Assembly (NCBI GenBank): GCA_900169235.1
Contig: FWCC01000129.1
Location: forward strand, 62,001 to 126,000
Direction of reading: 5' to 3'
DNA from: Zarea fungicola
Taxonomy: Eukaryota; Ascomycota; Sordariomycetes; Hypocreales; Cordycipitaceae
Length of the DNA: 64,000 nt
Shown one piece after another: positions 48,153 to 58,237 of the stretch. A model generated the notes under the pieces. It was not told the DNA's origin. It made no database searches and worked only from the letters and a program-made list of their open reading frames with translations. Position numbers and translations under genes: made by a program. Position 1 is the stretch's first letter, and each line of letters opens with the position of its first letter.

Positions 48153-50030
48153 TCAGGCACTGGCACCCATACTGTTCTGCTTGAACTTGGTGAAATCTAC
48201 AACACAGCCCTCCTTGCGCGCCTGCTCGGCGGCAAAAACCAACAGATGCGAATCCAGAATATCATCAATTGTGACCTGGAGAACACCCTGTTCCTTCTCT
48301 GCAACAGCGCTGACAAAGGCGCGAGCAAGGCCAATGTCGCCGCCGCCGTGGTATCCGCCCTCCAGTTTCGGGGCATAATGTTTGGTTTGTCTGGTAAGGA
48401 AGTCGAATACATTCTAAGGGTTTGTCAGCAATTTTGTAAAGTGACGCAGGCGAGTAGCAGGTGGTAGCTCACGAAGGTGGTCATGTCGCCAATAAGCTCT
48501 CCCTTGGTGCCCTGAATACGCGTGCCGCGCTGGCATACGGATTCCGTGACTGTAAGCATCAGTAACAGTACAATACTGCAGACGAGTGAATTTGGGGCTT
48601 CGTATTACAGGCAGACATAGTTACGCTAGCGGTGACGCCGCCCTCGTATTCGATGTTTACGACCTGGTGATCAACAACGTCATTGTTGCCTTCGTAAACG
48701 CAAGTACCATAGTTTGTTCTGTTGAGCCCCTCTGTGACATTTTCGATGTCGAGAACTTCCGAATCCACAAAATGTCTTGCCCACTACATTTAGTCTTGTT
48801 AGTATACAACGAATACAAAGGGGGGAAATGGTAGAGAAAGGTGACTTAAAGAGAAAAGAAACGTGCAAGGGGTATGCGTTTACCTTTTCAGCATCACCTT
48901 CCAAGGTGTCAATGTAAATCTTCTTGGCACTCCACACGCAGTTCTGTTCGTGCGGGCACTCCATGCAGCGTGTAGCTGATCCAGCCTCGACAGGCTTCCG
49001 GGACTTTTTAAAGTGACTGAGAGAGCCGAAAGATTGTACTTTGGTGGGTGTCAAGCCTGACAGGTAAAAATTGACAATGTCAATGTCGCTGAGATATTCA
49101 GTTTACCATATCTGCTGGTGTCGAAAGTGTTTCTTTCAAGAACTTACTGGCACGACTTGGTCATGAGAGAAAATGAAGAATCGGCTTCTTTGCGCCAGTT
49201 GCCACGGACATACGAATGGGCGAAATGCTGGTTTCCAACTGGCTCAATATGCTGGATGTTGATGATTTCACCCAAAGCAGCAGAGTCAATGACATTCTTG
49301 ATGGCGCGATTATATGGCGAGTAGCGTAGAACTGGCCATCATGTTAGCATGTAAGAACAAAATTCAGAGAAACAAACATTAACTGAGAATGGAAAAGTTC
49401 GGAACTGGGAATACCAACCATGACCCATGCCGAAGATGTTCGGCGATGTAGCCTGTGCCAGGTTACGAATCTTGACACAGTCGGCGACGGACGTGGCCAT
49501 TGGCTTTTCGCACAGAATATGATATCCGAGCTTTGCAAAGTCTTCGACTGCTTCCACATGTTGGTGATCCTGTGCCGCGTTAGTCTTTCAAGAGAGTATC
49601 GAGGGGCATTCGGAAGAGGAGCCCTACCAGCACAGCGATGATGACGGCATCAGCAATTTTTCCTTTCGCACAAAGATCCTTCCAGTTTGTAAACTCTAAG
49701 TCTTCTGGGATGCTATATAGTACAAATGAGTCACCTAGGTTAGCGATGCGCCAAGGATATCTCTCGAGTCTGAGCCAAACATACCCATGGTTACGTGAAA
49801 AGACATTGCGTCTATGTCTGCTGGGCTCTGCAACCGCGACAATTTTGGCAAGATCGGGATAGTCCAAGGCATACGCAGCATATGTCTTATTATTTCATGG
49901 TCAGTTATTTCCAATATACGCAAAAGACGCCAATGCGGGGAAGTCTTACAGAACCACGACTGCCCGCGCCAACTACCACAATTGTGACTGGCTTTGCTGC
50001 GCTGCCGTTGCTTCGCTGGATTGTAGACAT
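48153..50030 (-). CDS. Gfo/Idh/MocA-family NAD(P)-dependent oxidoreductase
   Basis: Nine exons (50030-49950, 49885-49785, 49712-49628, 49569-49419, 49331-49148, 49088-48884, 48783-48609, 48549-48473, 48413-48153) encode 439 residues. The N-terminus is a Rossmann fold with [10 protein letters not shown] at about 18-27. The family EKP motif occurs in LCEKPMATS, and SLMTKSCHDIDIVNF holds the usual His of the active site. [11 protein letters not shown] (C-x2-C-x5-C) is a cysteine cluster in the C-terminal domain, and [11 protein letters not shown] follows near the end. Members oxidise or reduce sugars, inositols or related polyols; the substrate cannot be told here. The protein lacks a signal peptide and is probably cytosolic. 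Nine exons in 1.9 kb is dense for this genome. Every junction has GT-AG ends and joins conserved segments in frame. Confidence 0.88.
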
Positions 50031-53000
50031 AATATTTTGTATTCTCAATCTTTTGGATTGACCATTTATCACTTTGCAGAATCTAGATTAATGCACTGTG
50101 TCGCATTAAGTGATGAAACTGCAAGGTTCAAATCCTGCGAGATGATTAATGCGGGCACAACCATTGGCTCTGTGCGGCACCGTGAGGCGGGCATAACGTT
50201 ACATCATGGCGTCTCCATCCGGGCCGGTCTACCGACACGTGGGGAAATACCACCAACCCCTCCATCTCTTGCCCTTGGGAAGTAGTTTGGGCTTAAGTCT
50301 TGAAATGTCGGAAAATACGGATCTTACTTTCATAGAGAGTCCGTATTCATGGCTTATCATCGTAGCACCTTAGCAGTAGCCCAGTCGACGTATGAGGGCT
50401 GGGTTCGGGGGCAAAGAAGCTGCTGACTTGTAACTGTGCCACTGTACGAACCGGATTTTTCCTACCAACTCATTCTTGCGAGAAATGAGGCCAATCTTGT
50501 CATCGTTTGCATCTGAACGGCAAACAGGTGCTGTGGTGCATCTTCACGACTAGCCTCAAAATGGCCGCGGTTGCAAGGCGATGAACACGTAACAGGACTC
50601 AAGTGGCCGCATTCAGTACTGTACTGCATCATGTCGAGCTATCTGTACAGGGTTCAAGTCGGGGGTAAGGCGACCCGAACGAGGTATCCTTCCTAATGCT
50701 GGACACTGACGTGAGCTGACCCGTAAACTATCCATGACGATGATCATGAGTTGGAAGCCGAGGCCATCTGACAGGGACTAGGAATACGATACAAGGATCC
50801 GGCAGCGGAGAGTAATGCTTTGTGCAGTTCGCTGGAATGATTTCGGGACGAGCTGGCTCAAGATTATGCTCACGAAAATGCGCGTGTTCTCTCGCTTTTA
50901 AAGGAATTTATTAGGCATTAAAGGAGCATGTCTAATGACTCTACTACCGTCTAGCTTACGGGCTTGCTTTGACGTTTTAGATATTTATATAAGACTTGTG
51001 TAAAAATAGGGATCCCCTCTTTTAAGACTGGCAAACTGTGTCTCGTGGTCATGGCCGAATGGCACTTTACCAATTCCTAAGGGTTGACTGACCTTAAAAT
51101 GCGAAATAGCCATTCCTACCGAGGAATTTGGAGAGCCTACCAATTCATTCTTAGCCATGAGCTTCTTCAGTAGATATTTTACCGTTAGAATCAATAGGTT
51201 ATTTTCTCGGGGGGGTTCCGAGAAGATGATACTGACAGGTAGCTGCAATATTAGAGTATTTTTGGTCCACGCATCACCCTGTCGTCCGATAGGGACGGAT
51301 AAGTCCTCTACCTCCGATTGCTCTCGCAAGTCAACGGTACGCGATGGCTGCTCATCCTCACCGATCAGATTTTTTATTTCTGCATATCGCTACTCTGGAC
51401 CACTCAATGCATATTCGTGATGTCCTACCCGGCCAAAAGGATAGGCGCTGCTCCTGCTGCCTCGTTTGGGCCATCTTCCAGCTGGGCACACTCACCGTCT
51501 CGCTTTTTGCGCTTGTAATTTACATCTAGAGTAGTTCCTCCTCCGTTGGTACAGTTATTTAAATGGCTATCATCATCATGGAGTTGACACCATGACTTCG
51601 ACCTCTCTCGTTCCAACCTCTACATCTTCCCATTCGTGGTGACGACACCATCGTGTTGGTCTAGGTGTGGCTGAGACCTGAACAAGGAGTACAAGATTAA
51701 TTGGCATACTCCGGCCCCTTCCTCCATGTTATTCTGCCCCTGGCTACTCTTGCTTCTACCGGGACACTGTTGCAGCCGTTTTCTTCGATGGCAGCACGCC
51801 TGCGCTTGGCGCGCTCCTCCCCTACCTCTAATCCCATTATTGGGTCCATCATTGTCGGTACACTGGCCGATTGGCTTCCATTCTCGCAAAAATACAGAGC
51901 ATGCACTGCTTATGACACCCTCTTCGTTTCTTTATGGACGGTATAGGGTGACAGTACTTCATTTCAGATGGAATTTCGTCGTCGTGACAATGTACTTTGA
52001 GGCAAGGCTTTGCCTGTGATCGTGGATAGCCCAGCTGGAGGTCCAATTTCCCTGATGTTTATTGCATGTGTCACGGTTCTCTGAGTTGCAGAATTGACTT
52101 CCCAGCTTCAAAAAGGGAGTGATGCCGCTTGGTTGCCATTACTTCATCCTTAAATCCTCGATGGCGTACGGTTGCGAAACCAGATGCCTGATGCGGAACG
52201 ACGTCTTTCGCCTAGGTAGATGGCATCGTCCAGGTTCTCCCGCCAGGTACCCGAATCGGTGCCTGTCACTGAAGCCTGCACAGGGATGAGTCATTTTCTT
52301 CCGAAATCTACAGCCTGGATCCGCTGCTGATAGGATGCCAAGAAGAATAAATGCCTGTGCTGCCTTGTACCTGCTTGGACACATAAACAGGGATTGTGTC
52401 ACGCAGATGCCAGTAATGGAGTACAAAACGGTATTATTACTGTACAATTATTCCGACTATAAAAATTGTCTTTTTTGTGGTCTAGTTACTACCCAGTTAC
52501 AAGAGCCGCTGTCAGGACCCAAGTCGCAACGAAAGCCAGTCGTGACAGGGCTTTTGGTAACGGCGACTGTCCCAAAGGACTGCTTTTAGAAGTCTATTGA
52601 GAGACAACAACTTACCAGTAACTAGTAGTTTCAGGTGTAACTTAATGTATTAACGAAAACTTCAAAGTTTTGTACATGTGCGGCTTATTACACGTGGCCC
52701 TGTTCCGAAACTATTTGAAACTTTTTAGGGCTGGGGCTAAATCGGCCACATGGTCGGTGCGATATGCACAAGGAGCTTAAATCACTAGGAAAAGCTTGGC
52801 AACAGCAAAAAAGCTGGAGAATAAGGAAAAGGCAAGGCAAAGAAGTTGGGGAGTCGTCAGAAGCAACATGGCAGACCCTGTTAGTGCGACATGGTAATGG
52901 AGCCACTGTCAGCTCAGCGGAAACCCGTGGCTTGCGAGAAAAATTAAAACAGGGGACAAGTGAAGAGCAACGCTGCAGCAGGCGTAAGGAACCCTGTTTT

Positions 53001-54925
53001 TTCCTTCATATGAGAGAGGCATTTAATTTTGGGCATGTAAAGGCGGCGCTAGCATCGATCCAGCCTACCGTAGCACCACTTTTCATCACAGCCTCGCGCC
53101 TCCACGGACAGGGTTGCGATGCTTATTTGGTAACTAGTTGGTCGTATTTATTTATTCGTTTTTGTGTGAGCCGTGTCAAAGAGGCACTGTTGAATTGGAC
53201 AGAGAGAGAAATTATCAGAGAGGGCGTCGAATGAAGTAAGAGGCTTTGCCTGATTATTCTTCTCTTATTACTAGTGTAAGCAGCACGACTCATCATATTG
53301 GCACTCAGCGTGCCTGATGCATGCGGCTCCTAGCGTAGTAGTCCAGCTCGCCCCCCTTCCTCGGCGCGGTCCAGGGTCTCCAATCGAACTGCAGGGCTTG
53401 GCTTGTGGAAACGGGTGTTGTTGCCGAATGGGTCTAAGCTTGGATGCAAACTTCCTACGCCCCCTTGACACATATGACATCAGACCGCCTGAGTTTTATC
53501 ACAACTGTCAGAGAAATTATTGATTACTAGCGAGAGTAAGTCGACAAATTGGGTTGAAAAGTGGTACGGGCTCTCGGGGGTCTACTGGACGAGAGGCTTG
53601 TCCCAGTTTCGCCAGAAAGCATAGCAAGCAATTTCACGACGGGCTTCACGGCCCAGATATAGCAGCAAAGCCCATCTGAAACTTTTAATAAGATTATTGT
53701 CAATTTCTTCTTTTGTTCTTCTTACTTATTACACCATCATACGACACCTGATCGAGGCTAGTTCAAGGGGTTTCAAACTAGAGAGAAATTCCCTCAAGGA
53801 ACCCCATACCAGAGGAGAATAGCCACCAGAGGCAATGCCCACATGCTTGCTCTTAGTGGTGTTGGCGGTTAAAACGGCATGGCACTCACAGTCGTCGTAG
53901 AAGAGGTGAGAGAAAGGGAGAGGGAAAGAGGGTGGCGGCCTCTTCTCCTACACAGCCCACTTCTGTCGATCCAACGCCAAAACGGCATCGGCGAAAACAA
54001 ACCAGGCCATCCGGCGTCTTTATGTGCGTTTTTTCACTAGTCTGATGCACCGTCGGCGAATGGGTCCCCGTTTCCATTTAGGCCCAGTTGCTTTTTTTTT
54101 GCCTCTTCAAGAACAGCCTGGACTGATGGGCAAGGTTTGTTAGTGCAAACGGCACGACTCGGCTCCCACCAGGAGTGCCCCAATCCTCCCACCGCACCAG
54201 CCATCCATTCTCGGTCCTCGTCCACACAGTTCAAGGGACAAGTTGAAATTTTGGTGTGGACTGCTCTTGCCTACTCTTTTCCTAATTAGGCAACGCCAAC
54301 GTAATATAAGGACTGTGGTTGGTGGTTCCTCCATAACCGCCCCAAGCTCACCAATATATGGGCATCTGTTAGAGAGGTTCATGATGTCCGAAACGGGTAT
54401 CCCCAAAGGCCTCAAATTCGCCCATTGGCCAGCCCAAAGGCTCCATTGTAGTGCCGCGTGCACAGAGGTAAGGGACAATAGTGTACGCGGGTCTAGAGTC
54501 TATCTCTGGGTCCCCAGTCTCCTTCAGGTTCCAGCTCGTGCAGCTCGTCCTTTTTTATGCCGTTGCTGTGCGTGCTATAAGTCGAGGAAAATTTTCGGAT
54601 CCGATACTACTGTCAGCCGTAATATAAATACAATTTCACGCAGATACTTTGTAAACACTTCCCCTTTCGATACATTCCGTTGTCACCTGTTGCTACGCAA
54701 TCTCGACAAATACCACCCTCCTCTCCTCACTCCGCATCACTAGCGAAAATCACTCAGTCAACAACAGGCTTTCTCACTGCATTTGCATTACAGTAGCTTG
54801 CTATCCATTGTTGCTATCCAATAAAAAAATTCATACATAGCCTTCCCCCTTTCGTCCCAAGCCCCTCACAATCTCCCGGTGTATCTGTCCGAAAGATCAT
54901 ATACACAGCCACAAAAAGCCCAATC
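50031..54925. other. Long gene-poor region upstream of the P-type ATPase
   Basis: About 4.9 kb without a supported gene. A 121-codon open stretch at 50985-51345 (-) lacks an ATG, and a 156-codon ATG frame at 52764-53234 (+) has no recognisable domain. A T-loop-like stretch at 50124-50138 does not fold into a tRNA. The final 300 bp are C/T-rich and are probably the ATPase promoter and leader. Confidence 0.5.
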
Positions 54926-57900
54926 ATGCCTGAAGACGCTGTCCCAGAGGCTGCGGAGAAGGATGCTGCTGCCGAAAGAGATATGCGCATCACTTTCAAC
55001 GAGGCAGACCACCCTCGACTTACTCGTGGCCGCTCCAACGGCCAAGGCCGCGATGAGAGGTCTCGCTCTCGCTCCCGTGGCCGACGTTCCATGAGCCGCG
55101 GCTCGACCACGTCTCGATCCGGGCTCCCTACTTCCCCCTACTCTGGAATCCAGATCGAGTACCGTACTCTGTCCATCAATGTGGCCGAGTCACGCGCCGT
55201 TGATACCCAGGAGACGACTGACCTCAAGGCCGCCGCCAAGAAGGGTGGCGACGACGAAGACTACTTCGCAAACCTCAACTACCACGAGCTCAGTACCGAT
55301 CAAATTCTACAGCAGCTCAACGTCTCCCGCAGCGATGGTCTCTCCGACAACATGGTGGCCAACCGCCAACAGCGTGACGGCCGCAATACCCTCCCCAAGC
55401 CCAAGGCCAACTACTGGAAGAAGATCCTTGGCTACGTCTTCGGTGGCTTCTGCTCCATTCTCTGGGTCGGTGTCATCATCTTCTTCATCTGCTGGAAGCC
55501 TCTCAGCAATCCGCCATCGCCCGTCAACCTCGCCCTCGCCATCCTTGTCATCATTGTTATTTTTCTCCAGGCTGGCTTCTCAGCCTTCCAGGATTGGTCT
55601 ACAGCCCGCACCATGAACTCCATCACCGATCTCCTCCCGGCCGATGCCCTCGTCATTCGCGAAGGCAAATCTATAAAGGTTTCCGCCACGGAACTTGTCG
55701 CAGGTGACATTGTGCAGCTCCAGATTGGAAACAAGGTCCCCGCAGACCTGCGCATCCTTAGCCACTCTGGTGACATTCGTTTCGATCGTGCCGTACTCAC
55801 TGGTGAGTCGGACGAAATCGAAGGTGCCGTCGACATGACGGACCCTAATTTTCTGGAAAGTCGAAATATCGCCCTCATGGGCACACTCGTCGTCAACGGT
55901 AATGGTGTTGGTGTTGTCGTCTTAACTGGTCCTCGTTCCGTCATGGGTCGCATCGCCAAGGCCACTGCTTCCACCAAGGAGCGTCCTACTCTCATTCAGA
56001 AAGAAATATCGCGCTTCATTCTCATTATTGTTGCCTTAACCGTCGTCCTTGCTCTGCTCATCCTCTTAACCTGGGTTGGCTGGCTAAGACGCGATCATTT
56101 TGCCTACATGAACGTTGTTGCCATGCTCAACAACGTCATGGGCTGTGTTGTTGCCTTCATTCCGGAAGGTATGCCTGTTGGTGTCGCCCTCACCTTGATG
56201 ATGGTTGCTCGTCGCATGAAGGCTGTCCATGTTTTGCCAAAGGGCCTTTCTACTGTCGAGACTCTTGGCTGTGTCAACGTCATCTGCTCTGACAAAACTG
56301 GTACCTTGACTCAGAATGAGATGCATGTCAATTCATGTGCTTTCATTGATCAGCCCATTCCTGTCACCGAGATTCAGAGCAATGTCGATAGCCGGAGCCC
56401 CGATGCCTGCAACCACAGGCTCATGCAGGCAGCTCTTGTCTGCAACGACGCAACTTTTGATCCTTCCACTATCGCCCTGCCAGTTGCAGCTCGCCAAGTG
56501 CAGGGAAATGCCACGGATGCTGCTGTTCTCAAATTTGCTTCCGCAACACAGCAGAGTGGCCGTGACGCTGCCCAGCTACCCCGAGTATTCCAAATCGCGT
56601 TCAACTCCAAGAACAAGTATATGCTTACTGTCCACTCCGATGCCGGCGAAAAGGAAGCCAACAAGTACCAGGTCTTCGTCAAGGGTGCTCCTGATGTGCT
56701 CCTCCCTGCCTGTACAGCCTACTGGTCCCGCAAAGAAAACAAGGTCCTGCCTCTGGATGATGCCGCAAAGGTTGCTTTCAAGGAATACCAGGATTCGCTC
56801 TCACGCAATGCTGAGCGTGTCATTGTTCTCTGCGAGAAGACCGTTTCTCCCCAAAATGCCATCAGCACCAACGCTTTTAGCGATGAGATTGCTGCCGACG
56901 CCATGAGCAACTTGACCGTCATTGGTATTCTTGGAATTATTGACCCTCCCCGTCCCGAAACCGCCGACACTGTCCGTGAGTGTCGTCGCGCTGGTGCTCG
57001 TTTCTTCATGGTTACTGGTGACTACGGTCTTACTGCTGCTGCCATCGCCCGCAACACTGGCATCTTTACCGGAGAGCGCGATCCCGACACCGTAGACGCG
57101 ATCCAGTCCAATATTAATATTTCCGCTGATGACTTGCGTACTGCACGAGCAAATGGCGACCAGCGCAGTCTTCTTCTGGAAGGTCACAACCTGGCCGGTC
57201 TTTCTGACGACGATTGGGGCATAATTTGCGAGTACTCTGAGATTGTATTTGCCCGAACTACCCCTGAGCAAAAGCTTCGCATCGTTGAAGAGTTCCGCAA
57301 GCGTGACAATGTCGTTGCCGTTACTGGCGATGGTGTCAACGATGCTCCTGCTCTTCGTGCCGCCGACGTCGGTATCGCTGTTGTAACCGGTAGCGATGTC
57401 GCCATCGAAGCCGCTGACCTTGTTCTTCTTGATAAGTTCGACTCCATCATCGAGGCCATTCGTCTCGGTCGTCTCGTGTTCCAGAACCTGCAAAAGCTCA
57501 TTGCCTACCTTCTCCCCGCTGGTAGTTGGTCTGAGATCTGGCCCGTTCTTTTGAACGTGTTTCTGGGTGTCCCGCTCCCACTGAGCTCGTTCCTCATGAT
57601 TATCATTTGCGTCTTCACCGATCTATTCCTCTCTTTGTCTTTGATCATGGAGAAGGAGGAATTTGATCTACTATCACTTCCCCCTCGTAACCACAAGCGC
57701 GACCATCTCATCAATCTGAAGATTTACATCCAGGCGTATCTGTTCACTGGTACAATGGAGACAACCATTGCCCATGCAATGTATTTTCTGTACTTCTGGA
57801 AGAAGGCAGGCATCCCTGTCCGCGAATTATTCTTGCTCTTCGAGGGCTACTCGGAGGGTTTTCATGGATACACCACAGATGAACTTACCCACTTCAACGT

Positions 57901-58237
57901 CACCGGCCAGTGCGTCTACTTTGTGACGCTCGTGATTCTACAATGGGGCAACATCCTGTCCGTCCGCAACCGCCGCCTCAGCATCTTCCAGGCGGATCCC
58001 TTCACCGCCAAGCGACGCAATCCCTGGTTGATTTTGAGCATTCTCATTAGTCTTGCCATTGCCATCTTTGTCACCGAGGTTCCCGGTATTCAGAAGCTCT
58101 TTGGTACTGCGCCAGTGCCCATCGAGTTCTGGCTGATTCCTATTCCTCTGGCGCTAAGCATTCTTGCCATGGATGAAGTTCGCAAAGTGGTGGTTCGCTC
58201 ATTCCCTAACGGACCAATTGCAAAAATTGCATGGTAG
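54926..58237 (+). CDS. Type-II P-type cation ATPase, Na+/K+-ATPase-like (IIC branch)
   Basis: One intron-free exon encodes 1103 residues. The N-terminal 75 residues are charged, with an Arg/Ser-rich run (RSRSRSRGRRS). P-type signatures follow in order: TGES at 292-295, PEGMP in helix M4, the phosphorylated aspartate of DKTGT at 456, KGAPD, and TGDGVND from about 800. Ten hydrophobic segments can be placed. The N-domain start (LSTDQILQQL) and FGGFCSILWVG resemble Na+/K+- and H+/K+-ATPase alpha chains. The cation-site helices differ: M4 has PEGMPVG, M5 has an extra residue before the conserved Glu, and one of two M6 aspartates is a Cys. It pumps a cation across the plasma or an internal membrane, but which ion is open. 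ACU-type alkali cation uptake pumps of fungi are an alternative placement. Absence of introns is unusual beside the multi-exon neighbours. Confidence 0.88.
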   Translation: MPEDAVPEAAEKDAAAERDMRITFNEADHPRLTRGRSNGQGRDERSRSRSRGRRSMSRGSTTSRSGLPTSPYSGIQIEYRTLSINVAESRAVDTQETTDLKAAAKKGGDDEDYFANLNYHELSTDQILQQLNVSRSDGLSDNMVANRQQRDGRNTLPKPKANYWKKILGYVFGGFCSILWVGVIIFFICWKPLSNPPSPVNLALAILVIIVIFLQAGFSAFQDWSTARTMNSITDLLPADALVIREGKSIKVSATELVAGDIVQLQIGNKVPADLRILSHSGDIRFDRAVLTGESDEIEGAVDMTDPNFLESRNIALMGTLVVNGNGVGVVVLTGPRSVMGRIAKATASTKERPTLIQKEISRFILIIVALTVVLALLILLTWVGWLRRDHFAYMNVVAMLNNVMGCVVAFIPEGMPVGVALTLMMVARRMKAVHVLPKGLSTVETLGCVNVICSDKTGTLTQNEMHVNSCAFIDQPIPVTEIQSNVDSRSPDACNHRLMQAALVCNDATFDPSTIALPVAARQVQGNATDAAVLKFASATQQSGRDAAQLPRVFQIAFNSKNKYMLTVHSDAGEKEANKYQVFVKGAPDVLLPACTAYWSRKENKVLPLDDAAKVAFKEYQDSLSRNAERVIVLCEKTVSPQNAISTNAFSDEIAADAMSNLTVIGILGIIDPPRPETADTVRECRRAGARFFMVTGDYGLTAAAIARNTGIFTGERDPDTVDAIQSNINISADDLRTARANGDQRSLLLEGHNLAGLSDDDWGIICEYSEIVFARTTPEQKLRIVEEFRKRDNVVAVTGDGVNDAPALRAADVGIAVVTGSDVAIEAADLVLLDKFDSIIEAIRLGRLVFQNLQKLIAYLLPAGSWSEIWPVLLNVFLGVPLPLSSFLMIIICVFTDLFLSLSLIMEKEEFDLLSLPPRNHKRDHLINLKIYIQAYLFTGTMETTIAHAMYFLYFWKKAGIPVRELFLLFEGYSEGFHGYTTDELTHFNVTGQCVYFVTLVILQWGNILSVRNRRLSIFQADPFTAKRRNPWLILSILISLAIAIFVTEVPGIQKLFGTAPVPIEFWLIPIPLALSILAMDEVRKVVVRSFPNGPIAKIAW

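Noticed and set aside
50090..50150. tRNA-like T-loop (GGTTCAAATCC)
   Set aside because: The flanking bases do not form a T-stem or an acceptor stem, and no D-arm is present.
50985..51345. Minus-strand open stretch of about 120 codons
   Set aside because: No ATG start and no clear splice acceptor upstream. Possible relic only.
52764..53234. 156-codon ATG frame in the gene-poor block
   Set aside because: Composition looks random, no domain or signal is seen, and the length is possible by chance in nearly 5 kb.
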